64,000 nucleotides of DNA, from assembly GCF_022271435.1 (NCBI RefSeq), contig NZ_JAFIQY010000005.1, positions 62,001 through 126,000 on the forward strand, given 5' to 3'. Position 1 is the stretch's first letter; every line of letters begins with the position of its first letter. The notes beneath the pieces were generated by a model, which worked only from the letters and a program-made list of their open reading frames with translations, ran no database searches and had not been told where the DNA came from. This DNA comes from Streptomyces monomycini (GTDB taxonomy: Bacteria; Actinomycetota; Actinomycetes; Streptomycetales; Streptomycetaceae). A program made the position numbers and the translations under genes. This document shows, in pieces, positions 16,646-26,448 of this stretch.

Positions 16646-17533
16646 ATGGGCGGCGGGGAGGCGGGGGGCGAGGACGCGGCGGCGTTCTCCCGGCTGGGGG
16701 CACGGTACCGGGCGGAGTTACAGGTGCACTGCTACCGGATGCTGGGCTCGTTCGAGGAGTCCGGCACGCTGGTGACGGAAGCGCTGCTGCGGGCCTGGCG
16801 CGAGCGGGAGACCTTCGCCGGGCACGCGACGTTCCGTACCTGGCTGTACCGCGTCGCCACCCGTGCGTGCCTGGACCACCTGGCCGCCCGCCCTCGTACC
16901 CGTACCCCCGCGGCAGTGCAGCCGTGCCCCGACACGCTGCTGGATCAGGTACTCGCCCAGGAGCCCGCGTCGGGTGAGGTGGTGGCCGGGCCCACGATCG
17001 GGCTGGCCTTCGTGGCAGCGCTCCAGTCGCTGCCGCCGCGTCAGCGGGCCGTCCTCGTCCTGCGGGACGTACTGGGCTGGTCCGCGCGCGAGACTGCCGC
17101 GACGCTGGGGGTCAGTGTGGCGGCGGTGAACAGTGCGCTGCAACGGGCTCGTCCGAGGGTGCGGAGCCGGGTACCTGCGCGATCGGCGGGCCCCGACGAA
17201 GGCACTGTGCTCCGGCGTTACGCGGCGGCGCTGGAGAGCCGGGACGATAATGCGCTTGCCGCCGTACTGGCAGAGGGGGCAGGCTCTGCCCGGCTCACCT
17301 TGCCCCCGGACCTTCGCACCGTACCCACCTGGATGAACCGGCAGCCCGCTGCCGCGCTCTACGCCCGGGGCACCGGCGAGCCCCGGAGGCAGGGCGAGCC
17401 CCGGGGTCAGGGCGAGCCGGCCCACCGTGCCCATGCCCTCGAAGTACTGCGCGTCGAGGACGGACGGATCGTGGAGGTCACTGTCTTCGGCCCCGGCCTC
17501 TTCGTCGTCCTGGGCCTGCCCGCCGCCCTGTGA
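16646..17533 (+). CDS. ECF sigma factor with SnoaL-like C-terminus (SigX5-like)
   Basis: This 295-residue protein starts at an ATG preceded by GGGAGG. Region 2 is recognisable (HCYRMLGSFEES, LLRAWRERETFAGHATFRTWLYRVATRACLDHL) but the usual DAEDLVQ helix has drifted to SGTLVTE. Region 4 is intact (LPPRQRAVLVLRDVLGWSARETAATLGVSVAAVNSALQRAR). The last 120 residues form a SnoaL-like domain, as in ECF families whose own tail modulates activity in place of an anti-sigma factor. None is encoded nearby. Codon 25 is TTA (16718-16720), so bldA control is possible. A six-residue GEPRRQ-like repeat is inserted in the tail. The target promoters are unknown. Confidence 0.82.
   Translation: MGGGEAGGEDAAAFSRLGARYRAELQVHCYRMLGSFEESGTLVTEALLRAWRERETFAGHATFRTWLYRVATRACLDHLAARPRTRTPAAVQPCPDTLLDQVLAQEPASGEVVAGPTIGLAFVAALQSLPPRQRAVLVLRDVLGWSARETAATLGVSVAAVNSALQRARPRVRSRVPARSAGPDEGTVLRRYAAALESRDDNALAAVLAEGAGSARLTLPPDLRTVPTWMNRQPAAALYARGTGEPRRQGEPRGQGEPAHRAHALEVLRVEDGRIVEVTVFGPGLFVVLGLPAAL
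17375..17428 (+). repeat. 18-bp tandem repeat inside the sigma factor gene
   Basis: GGCGAGCC units begin at 17375, 17393 and 17411, a period of exactly 18 bp. They encode GEPRRQ, GEPRGQ and GEPAHR. Because the period is a multiple of three, copy-number change would keep the frame. Confidence 0.75.
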
Positions 17534-17590
17534 GCCCTGAGAATCCTGAGAACCCTGTGAGCCCTATGAGACTTATGAGCCCTGTGAGGA
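17528..17590 (+). repeat. Seven degenerate 9-bp tandem repeats spanning the sigma factor stop
   Basis: Units resembling CTGTGAGCC follow one another every 9 bp from 17528 to 17590. They include the sigma factor's TGA and place four more in-frame TGA codons downstream. The last unit supplies the GAGGA ribosome site of the next gene. Confidence 0.7.
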
Positions 17591-17599
17591 CATCACCGC

Positions 17600-18379
17600 A
17601 TGAAGAGAAGTGAGATCGCCGGTCTGCTGACGCGCTTGGACGAGGAGCGCCGGGCTTCCGGTACGGCCGCCCCGGACGGGACGACCGTGCGCGAGACCGC
17701 TCCGGACGGTTCGGAGTGCCGGATCGTGTACGCGCGCTGTACGGAGGAGGACGCCGGCCTGGTGATCCGCGCGGAGATGGCCCGTGCCGACGCGCTCGGC
17801 TGCACGCTGGAGTGGAAGCTGTACGGCCACGACGCCCCGGCCGGCATGGGGGACCGTCTGCGGGCGGCCGGGTTCGAGCCGGAGGACACGGAAAAGGTCC
17901 TGATGCTGCCGGTCAGCGAGGCGACGGCGGCGGCCTTCCAGTCACCGGCGTACGAGATCCGCCGCGTCCAGGACGTCCAGGGCCTGGACGACGTGGCCGG
18001 GATCTCCCGGGACTCGGGGCGCCGCAACGTCGCCGAGGAGCGCCGGCAGCTGGAGCTGAGCCTGCGGGACGCACCCGAGGAGATGAGCGTCCATGTCGCG
18101 TACGTGAACGGTGTACCGGCGGCCTGCGGGCGGGTGTACTACCGGCCGGGCGGTGCCTTCGCCGAACTGGCCGGCGGGCGAACGCGCCCTGCCTACCGGA
18201 AGCGGGGGCTGTTCACCGCGCTGGTGGCCGCCCGGCTGCGGGAGGCGGCTGCCCGCGGCCGTGCCCACGCGTGCGTGGACGCGCTCCCCACGTCCGAACC
18301 GACGCTGGTCAAGCGCGGGTTCACCGAGGTGACGACGACCCGGCCCTTCGTGTACGAGCCCGCAGCACGGGTCGGTTAG
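17600..18379 (+). CDS. GNAT family N-acetyltransferase
   Basis: In this 259-residue protein the GNAT core lies in the second half: VAYVNGVPAACGRVYYRPGGAFAELAGG, then the acetyl-CoA loop RTRPAYRKRGLFTALVAARLREAAARG, and a C-terminal VKRGFTEVTTTRPFVYE. The N-terminal half is less conserved and may be a second, decayed acetyltransferase fold. The ATG at 17600 has GAGGA 10 bases upstream, inside the tandem repeat. It reads in the same direction as the sigma factor gene, 66 bp behind it, so the two may share a transcript. Its stop faces that of prephenate dehydrogenase across 42 bp; I place the left border of the biosynthetic cluster there. Confidence 0.82.
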   Translation: MKRSEIAGLLTRLDEERRASGTAAPDGTTVRETAPDGSECRIVYARCTEEDAGLVIRAEMARADALGCTLEWKLYGHDAPAGMGDRLRAAGFEPEDTEKVLMLPVSEATAAAFQSPAYEIRRVQDVQGLDDVAGISRDSGRRNVAEERRQLELSLRDAPEEMSVHVAYVNGVPAACGRVYYRPGGAFAELAGGRTRPAYRKRGLFTALVAARLREAAARGRAHACVDALPTSEPTLVKRGFTEVTTTRPFVYEPAARVG

Positions 18380-18421
18380 GCGGAGGCGGACCACCGGCGG
18401 TATCCGGCGGACCGGGCCGGC

Positions 18422-19543
18422 TCACGCGACGCACGCCGGGTGACCGTCGGCATCGGTACCGGCGTCCCAGCCCTCGGCGGTGACGCGGGCCAGCAAGGGG
18501 CCGGAAACGGCGGCGGGTACGGCGAGCCGGACCGTCAGGTCCCCGCGCACGCCGTCGGCGGGGCGCACCTGCGCGTCCTCCGGGCCGACCCCCAGTTCGG
18601 CGGTGGCGGCCAGCAGCCGGGACAGTTCGCCGGGGCGGTCGGCGATCCGGACGTGTACGGACGCGGTGCGCGCCGGACGGCCCGGGAGCCCCGTGGGGAT
18701 CTCGCCGAGCCCGGTGATCCCCCGGTCGAGGAGGTCGACGACCGCCGCCAGACTGTGCTCGCTGCGCCGGTCGGCCGGTCCGGCCAGGTCGCGCAGGGCG
18801 GTGAGGAGTTCGGCGAGGTCGGCCTGGAGGCCGGTGAGGACCCCGGCGACGGCACCGGCGTTGGCCTGGAGGATGTCGCTCCAGAGCCGGGAGTCGCCGC
18901 CGGCGATCCGGGTCACGTCCCGGAGGCCCTGGCCCGCGAGCCGCGCGGCCTGCGGCGGTCCGTCGCCGAGCCGGGCCGCCATCAGGCTGGACACCACGTG
19001 CGGCACGTGGGACGTGAGCGCCACCGCCTCGTCGTGCGCCTTGCTCTGCATCACCAGCGGTACGGCTCCGCAGAGTCCGATCAGCGAGAGCGCGCGGTCG
19101 AGGGCGGTGCGGGAGGTGAGCCGGGACGGGGTGAGCACCCAGACGCGGTCCTGGAAGAGGTCGACGCGGGCCGCGAGGGGGCCGGAGCGTTCGCGGCCGG
19201 CCAGCGGGTGGCCGCCGATGTAGCGGGTCGGGTCGGGCGCCCTGGCCAGGACCGCCCGTTCCGGCTCGTACTTGACGCTGGCCACGTCGGTGTACGTACG
19301 GGCCAGTCCGCGTGCCTGCTGCTGGGCCAGGACGGTGGCGACGAGGCTGGGCGGCACTGCGATCACCGCGAGGTCCACCGGTTCGGGCGGCGGTCCCGCC
19401 AGCCCGGCACCCAGCGCGGCAGCGGTCCGTACGGCGGACGGGTCGCTGTCCTGGAGGTACACCCGGACTCCGTGGCGGGCCGCCGCGAGGGCGAGTGAGG
19501 TGCCGATCAGTCCGGTGCCGACGACGGCGAGGGTGCGGATCAC
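18422..19543 (-). CDS. pdh: Prephenate dehydrogenase with ACT domain
   Basis: This 373-residue TyrA-type enzyme oxidises and decarboxylates prephenate to 4-hydroxyphenylpyruvate, the entry point to Hpg and Tyr. The N-terminal Rossmann motif GTGLIGTSLALA and the catalytic-domain segments DVASVK and GGHPLAGRERSG are clear. The C-terminus carries an ACT domain (VHVRIADRPGELSRLLAATAELG), which in relatives binds an aromatic effector. The GTG start overlaps the hpgT stop by 4 bp (GTGA), so the two are translationally coupled. A dedicated copy inside an Hpg-using cluster matches other glycopeptide clusters, where it boosts precursor supply. Feedback control cannot be judged from sequence. Confidence 0.92.
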   Translation of the reverse strand: MIRTLAVVGTGLIGTSLALAAARHGVRVYLQDSDPSAVRTAAALGAGLAGPPPEPVDLAVIAVPPSLVATVLAQQQARGLARTYTDVASVKYEPERAVLARAPDPTRYIGGHPLAGRERSGPLAARVDLFQDRVWVLTPSRLTSRTALDRALSLIGLCGAVPLVMQSKAHDEAVALTSHVPHVVSSLMAARLGDGPPQAARLAGQGLRDVTRIAGGDSRLWSDILQANAGAVAGVLTGLQADLAELLTALRDLAGPADRRSEHSLAAVVDLLDRGITGLGEIPTGLPGRPARTASVHVRIADRPGELSRLLAATAELGVGPEDAQVRPADGVRGDLTVRLAVPAAVSGPLLARVTAEGWDAGTDADGHPACVA

Positions 19544-20943
19544 CGGGCACCGTCCGGGGGCGGGCCGGCCGGTGCGGCGGAGGGGGTGGCGGCCCCGTCC
19601 GCCGCACCGGCCTCCTGGGCCGCCGCACCACCGTTGGCGCGGAGCCGGTCGGTGATGAGCGCGGCGAGCCGGTCGAGGCCCTGCTCGATGCGTTCAGGGG
19701 TGAGGGTGCTGATGGACAGCCGGAGCTGGCGGCACTGCGCGGACGCGCCGTAGAAGTGGTGCATCGGGGTGAACAGCACGCCGTAGCGGCGGGCCGCGTG
19801 CTGGAGGAAGGCGTCGGTGACGATGAACGGCACGCTGACGACGACGAAGAAGCCGCCGGTCGGTTCGTTCCACGTGACACCGGGGCAGTCGGCGAAGCGC
19901 CGGGCCAGTCCGGCCAGCACCTGGCCGAGGTTGCGCCGGTAGACGTCCGTCTCCCGGCGGTTCGCCTCGACCATGCTGCACCCGTGCCGGAGCAGCTTGC
20001 CGCCGATGACCGCCTGGGCGATCGGCGAGGTGTTGACGGTGAGCATGCTCTTGATCTTCGACAGTTCGTCGGCGAACAGCCGTTCGCCGCCGTCGCCGGT
20101 CACCCGCTGGTCGGCGACCACGAACCCGACCCGCGCCCCGGGGACCCCGGTCTTGGCGAACGAACCCAGGTAGACGACGCGGCGGTTGCGGTCCAGGGAC
20201 TTCAGCGTCGGCGGGCGTTCGGCGGACGTGTGGAAGACGCCGTACGCGTTGTCCTCCAGCAGCAGGAGGTTCTCGTTCTCGGCGATCTCCAGCAGCCGGT
20301 GCCGGTCGGCCAGTTCCATGCTGGCGCCCACCGGGTTGGAGAAGTCGGGCGTCACGTAGCAGGCCCGCACCCGCCGGCCCGCGGCCCGTGCGCGGCGCAG
20401 CTGGGCGAGCAGGTCGTCGAGATCGATGCCGTGCTCCCCGGTGTGCACCGGCAGCACGGGCAGGTCGGCGAGGAGCGCGGCGCCGGTGAGGCCGACGTAG
20501 GCGGGCCTGGGCGCGAGCACGGCGTCGCGGCTGCCGGCCCGCAGCGCGCGCAGCACGAGGAACATCGCCTCCTGGCAGCCGACCGTGACGACCACGGACC
20601 CGTCCACGGTCTCGATGCCCTCGTCCACGGCCAGGCCCCGCGCGATGAGTCCGGCGATGATCCCTTTCGTCTCGCCGTACTGGTAGAGGGTCCGCGCGAT
20701 TTCCGCTTCCGTCATCCGGCGCTCGGCCCGCAAGTGATCGCAGAAGGTCTGGAGGTATTCATGCACCTGGGCTGCGTCATAAAAGCCTTCGTACGGCCGC
20801 CCCGCCGCGAAAGAGATCGCTTCCGGATACTCGTCGGCGATCTGATTCAGAAGATTCATGGACTCCATCGAGGCATCGGCCAGCGACGCGTGCAGCGTCG
20901 CGGCATTCAACTCGGCGACAATTTCCGGTTGCATGATTTCCAT
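19540..20943 (-). CDS. hpgT: 4-hydroxyphenylglycine aminotransferase (HpgT)
   Basis: This 467-residue fold-type I PLP enzyme transfers an amino group, usually from tyrosine, to 4-hydroxybenzoylformate to give L-Hpg. The cofactor lysine is in LGSFAKTGVPGARVGF near residue 264. Other MocR/AAT-I-like motifs are YVTPDFSNPVGASM and LLLEDNAYGVFH. The residual product of the tyrosine donor, 4-hydroxyphenylpyruvate, re-enters the pathway at HmaS. The ATG at 20943 has GAAGG at 5 bases; an ATG three codons later is possible. The last 35 residues are Ala/Pro-rich and probably disordered. It diverges from hmaS across a 383-bp intergenic region and is coupled to pdh downstream. Confidence 0.93.
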   Translation of the reverse strand: MEIMQPEIVAELNAATLHASLADASMESMNLLNQIADEYPEAISFAAGRPYEGFYDAAQVHEYLQTFCDHLRAERRMTEAEIARTLYQYGETKGIIAGLIARGLAVDEGIETVDGSVVVTVGCQEAMFLVLRALRAGSRDAVLAPRPAYVGLTGAALLADLPVLPVHTGEHGIDLDDLLAQLRRARAAGRRVRACYVTPDFSNPVGASMELADRHRLLEIAENENLLLLEDNAYGVFHTSAERPPTLKSLDRNRRVVYLGSFAKTGVPGARVGFVVADQRVTGDGGERLFADELSKIKSMLTVNTSPIAQAVIGGKLLRHGCSMVEANRRETDVYRRNLGQVLAGLARRFADCPGVTWNEPTGGFFVVVSVPFIVTDAFLQHAARRYGVLFTPMHHFYGASAQCRQLRLSISTLTPERIEQGLDRLAALITDRLRANGGAAAQEAGAADGAATPSAAPAGPPPDGAR

Positions 20944-23622
<2,679 letters not shown>

Positions 23623-23649
23623 CGCCGGTGTCCGGTGGCGACGCGAAAA

Positions 23650-23690
23650 CTCCTGGTGGCCGGGGATTCCGGCCACCAGGAGCTCTTTTT
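23650..23690. terminator. Intrinsic (rho-independent) terminator, probably bidirectional
   Basis: A perfect 14-bp stem, CTCCTGGTGGCCGG at 23650-23663 with its complement at 23669-23682, has a GGATT loop and is followed by CTCTTTTT on the plus strand. On the minus strand the same hairpin ends in TTTT (23646-23649). It separates the convergent hmo and ferredoxin transcripts and is the clearest terminator in the window. Confidence 0.92.
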
Positions 23691-23735
23691 CGTGGTGTTC
23701 TCCGGTGGCCCGGCGTGGCGCCGGGTCCGGTGGCG

Positions 23736-23951
23736 TTACGAGGCGTCGGTCTCCATCTCGTGCACCGCGATGGCGCCCGCCGGGCAGCGCAGGGCCGCCG
23801 TCCGTACCTTCGCCTCCAGGTCCGCGGGCGGCACCGGGTCGGTGAGCAGCACCGTGCCGTCCTCCTCCGACTGGTCGAAGACCGCGGGCACCAGCAGCTT
23901 GCACATGCCGGAAGCGGCGCAGATCTCCGGGTCCACCCGTACCTCGACCAT
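23736..23951 (-). CDS. 3Fe-4S ferredoxin
   Basis: This is a 71-residue single-cluster ferredoxin. Three cysteines are placed as in Streptomyces P450 redox partners: C11 and C17 in CAASGMCKLLVPAVFDQ, and C56 in LRCPAGAI. The missing fourth ligand implies a 3Fe-4S cluster. It is the last gene of the long minus-strand operon, 58 bp after the OxyB-like P450, and very probably donates electrons to the two crosslinking P450s. Glycopeptide clusters do not always carry their own ferredoxin, so this is a useful detail. No ferredoxin reductase is encoded in the window; one from the host would be needed. Confidence 0.92.
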   Translation of the reverse strand: MVEVRVDPEICAASGMCKLLVPAVFDQSEEDGTVLLTDPVPPADLEAKVRTAALRCPAGAIAVHEMETDAS

Positions 23952-24009
23952 CGTGCTCTCCTCATCTCCGGGGTGTCCGGGCGCCGCGCGCCCTGGTGGT
24001 TCCCGGCCG

Positions 24010-25224
24010 TCACCAGGCGACCGGAAGGTGCTCCAGGCCGTAGGCGATGGAGTTCGTCTTGTGCGGCACGTCAGCGGCGGGTACGGCCAGCCGCAGATCG
24101 GGGAAGCGCCGCCACAGCGCCAGGTAGGCGGTGCGCAGCTCCATCCGGCCGAGTGCGGCGCCGATGCAGTGGTGGATGCCGTGCCCGAAGGCGATGTGCG
24201 GCAGCGGATCGCGGTTCACGTCGAACCGGTCGACGTCGGGGCCGAGCGCCGGGTCGCGGTTGGCCATCGGGATCGAGCAGACGATCTCCTCCCCGGCCTT
24301 GACCAGCTGGCCGGCCACGACGACGTCCTCGACCGCGGTGCGCGGGGTCGGCGCGTGCGCGACGGACAGGAAGCGCAGCAGTTCGTCGACCACGCGGTCC
24401 ACGTTCTTCTCCGGGTCCGCCAGGAAGACGGCGAGCTGGTCCGGGTGTTCCAGGAGGGCCAGTACGCCGAGGCTGATCATGCCGGTGACGTTGTCGAGCC
24501 CGGCGAGCACCATCAGGCCGCAGATGCCGAGCAGTTCCTCGTCGTCGAAGTTGTCGCCGTGGTCGCGGATGAGCTGGCCGATGAACCCCTCGTCGGGGTC
24601 CTTGCGCTGCCGTTTGACCAGCGCGCGCAGATAGCCGGAGGTGTACGCCTGGGCCGCCGCCCGGTCCTTGCGGCTGCGGTCCTGCTCCAGCTGCCACTGG
24701 TGCTTGACCAGGAACTCGCGCCGGTCGTCGCGGGGCACGCCGAGCAGTTCGCACAGGACGGCGCCGGAGATCGGGCTCGCGTACAGGTCGACCAGGTCGG
24801 CGGGCTGCCCGGCCCGTTCCATGGCGTCCAGGCAGCGTTCCGCGATCTGTTCGGTCACCGGCTTGAGCCGCTGGATGCGGCGCACCGTGAACTCCGGTGT
24901 GAGCATCTTGCGGAGCCGGGTGTGCTCGGGCTGGTCGTAGTCCATGAGGTGGCCGGACATCTCCTGCGGGCGGTGCTTGCTCCCGCCGCGGATGGCCTGG
25001 GCGCGGAACCGGCGCTGGTTGCTGAAGCGGACGTGGTCGCCCATCACCTGCCGGACCGCTTCGTAGCCCAGGGCCATCCAGATGGGCTCGGTCGCGGCCC
25101 CGGGCGCCGGGGCCACCTCTTCCTTGACGAGGGCGCCCTGGGCGCGCTGCTGACGGATGTCGTCCGACGGGCCGAAGCCCGCCCGCCGGGCGTGGTCGAA
25201 CTGGTGCTGGGTCTCCTCCGGCAT
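24010..25224 (-). CDS. Crosslinking cytochrome P450, OxyB-like
   Basis: This 404-residue P450 resembles vancomycin-type OxyB in several recalled stretches: LMDYDQPEHTRLRKMLTPEF, AVLCELLGVPRDD, the I-helix VLAGLDNVTGMISLGVLALL, and the heme loop FGHGIHHCIGAALGRMELR. The usual I-helix Thr is replaced by Asn, as in Oxy enzymes that act on NRPS-bound peptide and need no substrate-side oxygen. The second ATG (25224) was chosen because TAGGAG, which includes the previous gene's stop, lies just upstream. By analogy it would form the aryl-ether ring between residues 4 and 6 while the peptide is held on module 7 next to the X domain. The exact ring assignment is inference. Confidence 0.88.
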   Translation of the reverse strand: MPEETQHQFDHARRAGFGPSDDIRQQRAQGALVKEEVAPAPGAATEPIWMALGYEAVRQVMGDHVRFSNQRRFRAQAIRGGSKHRPQEMSGHLMDYDQPEHTRLRKMLTPEFTVRRIQRLKPVTEQIAERCLDAMERAGQPADLVDLYASPISGAVLCELLGVPRDDRREFLVKHQWQLEQDRSRKDRAAAQAYTSGYLRALVKRQRKDPDEGFIGQLIRDHGDNFDDEELLGICGLMVLAGLDNVTGMISLGVLALLEHPDQLAVFLADPEKNVDRVVDELLRFLSVAHAPTPRTAVEDVVVAGQLVKAGEEIVCSIPMANRDPALGPDVDRFDVNRDPLPHIAFGHGIHHCIGAALGRMELRTAYLALWRRFPDLRLAVPAADVPHKTNSIAYGLEHLPVAW

Positions 25225-25232
25225 TGCGTCTC

Positions 25233-26423
25233 CTACCATTCGACGGGCAAGGATTCCAAGGCGTACTGGCGTGAGCGGGCTGGCCGGAAGCGGACCTTCT
25301 CCGACGGCACCGCCAGCCGGAGGCCGGGGAAGCGGCGCAGCAGTGCCGGGAAGGCGATGCGCAGTTCCATCCTGGCCAGCGGGGCGCCGAGGCAGTGGTG
25401 GATGCCGTGTCCGAAGGCCATGTGCGGGGTCGGCTCCCGGGTGATGTCGAAGCGGTCCTCCGGCTGGCCTGCGGCCGGTACGCGGTTGGCGGCCAGCAGC
25501 GAACAGGCCACGCTCTCCCCGGCCTTGATGTGCTGGCCGCCGATGGTGACGTCTTCCAGCGCGGTGCGGGGCGAGGCGGTGTGGATGACGGTGAGGTAGC
25601 GGACCATCTCCTCCACGGCGCGGTCGGTCAGCTCGGGGTTGTCGCGCCAGAGGGCGAGCTGGTCCGGGTGCTCCAGCAGCAGCAGGGTGCCCAGGCCGAT
25701 GATGCTGGCGACCTGTTCGAAGCCGGCGGCCATCACCGTCGCGCCGATGCCGGCCAGTTCCGCGTCGGAGATCGCCGAGCCCTGTTCGCGCACCAGGTTC
25801 CCGATCATGTCCTCGCCGGGGTTGCGGCGCCGCCGCTCGGCGAGCTGTCCCATGTACGCCCAGTACGCCTTGCCGGCGGCCAGCTGCTGTTCCTGGGTGC
25901 GGCCGACGTCGCGGGTGATGTCGAGGTAGCGCGCCAGTTCCGTCTGGTCGTCCCGGGGCACGCCGAGCAGCTCGCAGCTGACGAGCCCCGGGATCGGCCA
26001 GGCGAAGTACCGTACGAGGTCCGCCGGGCGCCCGATGCGCTCCATGGTGTCCAGGCAGTCCTCGACGACCTCCTCGACGCGGGGCTCCAGCCGGCGCATC
26101 CGCCGCACCGTGTACTCCGCGGTGAGCAGTTTGCGCAGCCGGGTGTGGTCGGGCGGGTCGTACTGGAGGAGGTTGCCCGCCTGCACCAGGTTCTGCGCGT
26201 CCTCCTCGCTGTCGGCGGGCGGCCGGGTGCTGAACCGTTCGGTGTCGGAGAGCACCGCCCGTACCTCGGCGTGCCCGGTGGCCACCCAGCCGAGCTGGCG
26301 GGAGGGGCCGATGGTCACGTCGGTCTCGACCAGGGGCGTCTCCCGGGCCATCTCGACGAGTTCGGGCACCGGGTCGAAGCGGTCCCGCCGGTAGTGGGCG
26401 GGAATCTCGGGTGTCTCGGGCAT
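25233..26423 (-). CDS. Crosslinking cytochrome P450, second Oxy-type enzyme
   Basis: This 396-residue P450 has the Oxy-like blocks LQYDPPDHTRLRKLLTAEYTVRRMRRLEP, VSCELLGVPRDDQ and heme loop FGHGIHHCLGAPLARMELR. Its I-helix reads MAAGFEQVASIIGLG, so the acid remains but the partner Thr is Gln. It is less like OxyB than its downstream neighbour, so by elimination it is the candidate for the aryl-aryl bond between residue 2 (Trp by prediction) and residue 4. That assignment is inference. The ATG at 26423 follows AGGAAGGAAAGG, 25 bp behind the halogenase stop. The next P450 begins 8 bp after its own stop. Confidence 0.88.
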   Translation of the reverse strand: MPETPEIPAHYRRDRFDPVPELVEMARETPLVETDVTIGPSRQLGWVATGHAEVRAVLSDTERFSTRPPADSEEDAQNLVQAGNLLQYDPPDHTRLRKLLTAEYTVRRMRRLEPRVEEVVEDCLDTMERIGRPADLVRYFAWPIPGLVSCELLGVPRDDQTELARYLDITRDVGRTQEQQLAAGKAYWAYMGQLAERRRRNPGEDMIGNLVREQGSAISDAELAGIGATVMAAGFEQVASIIGLGTLLLLEHPDQLALWRDNPELTDRAVEEMVRYLTVIHTASPRTALEDVTIGGQHIKAGESVACSLLAANRVPAAGQPEDRFDITREPTPHMAFGHGIHHCLGAPLARMELRIAFPALLRRFPGLRLAVPSEKVRFRPARSRQYALESLPVEW

Positions 26424-26448
26424 CCGCGGATCCTTTCCTTCCTCGGGG

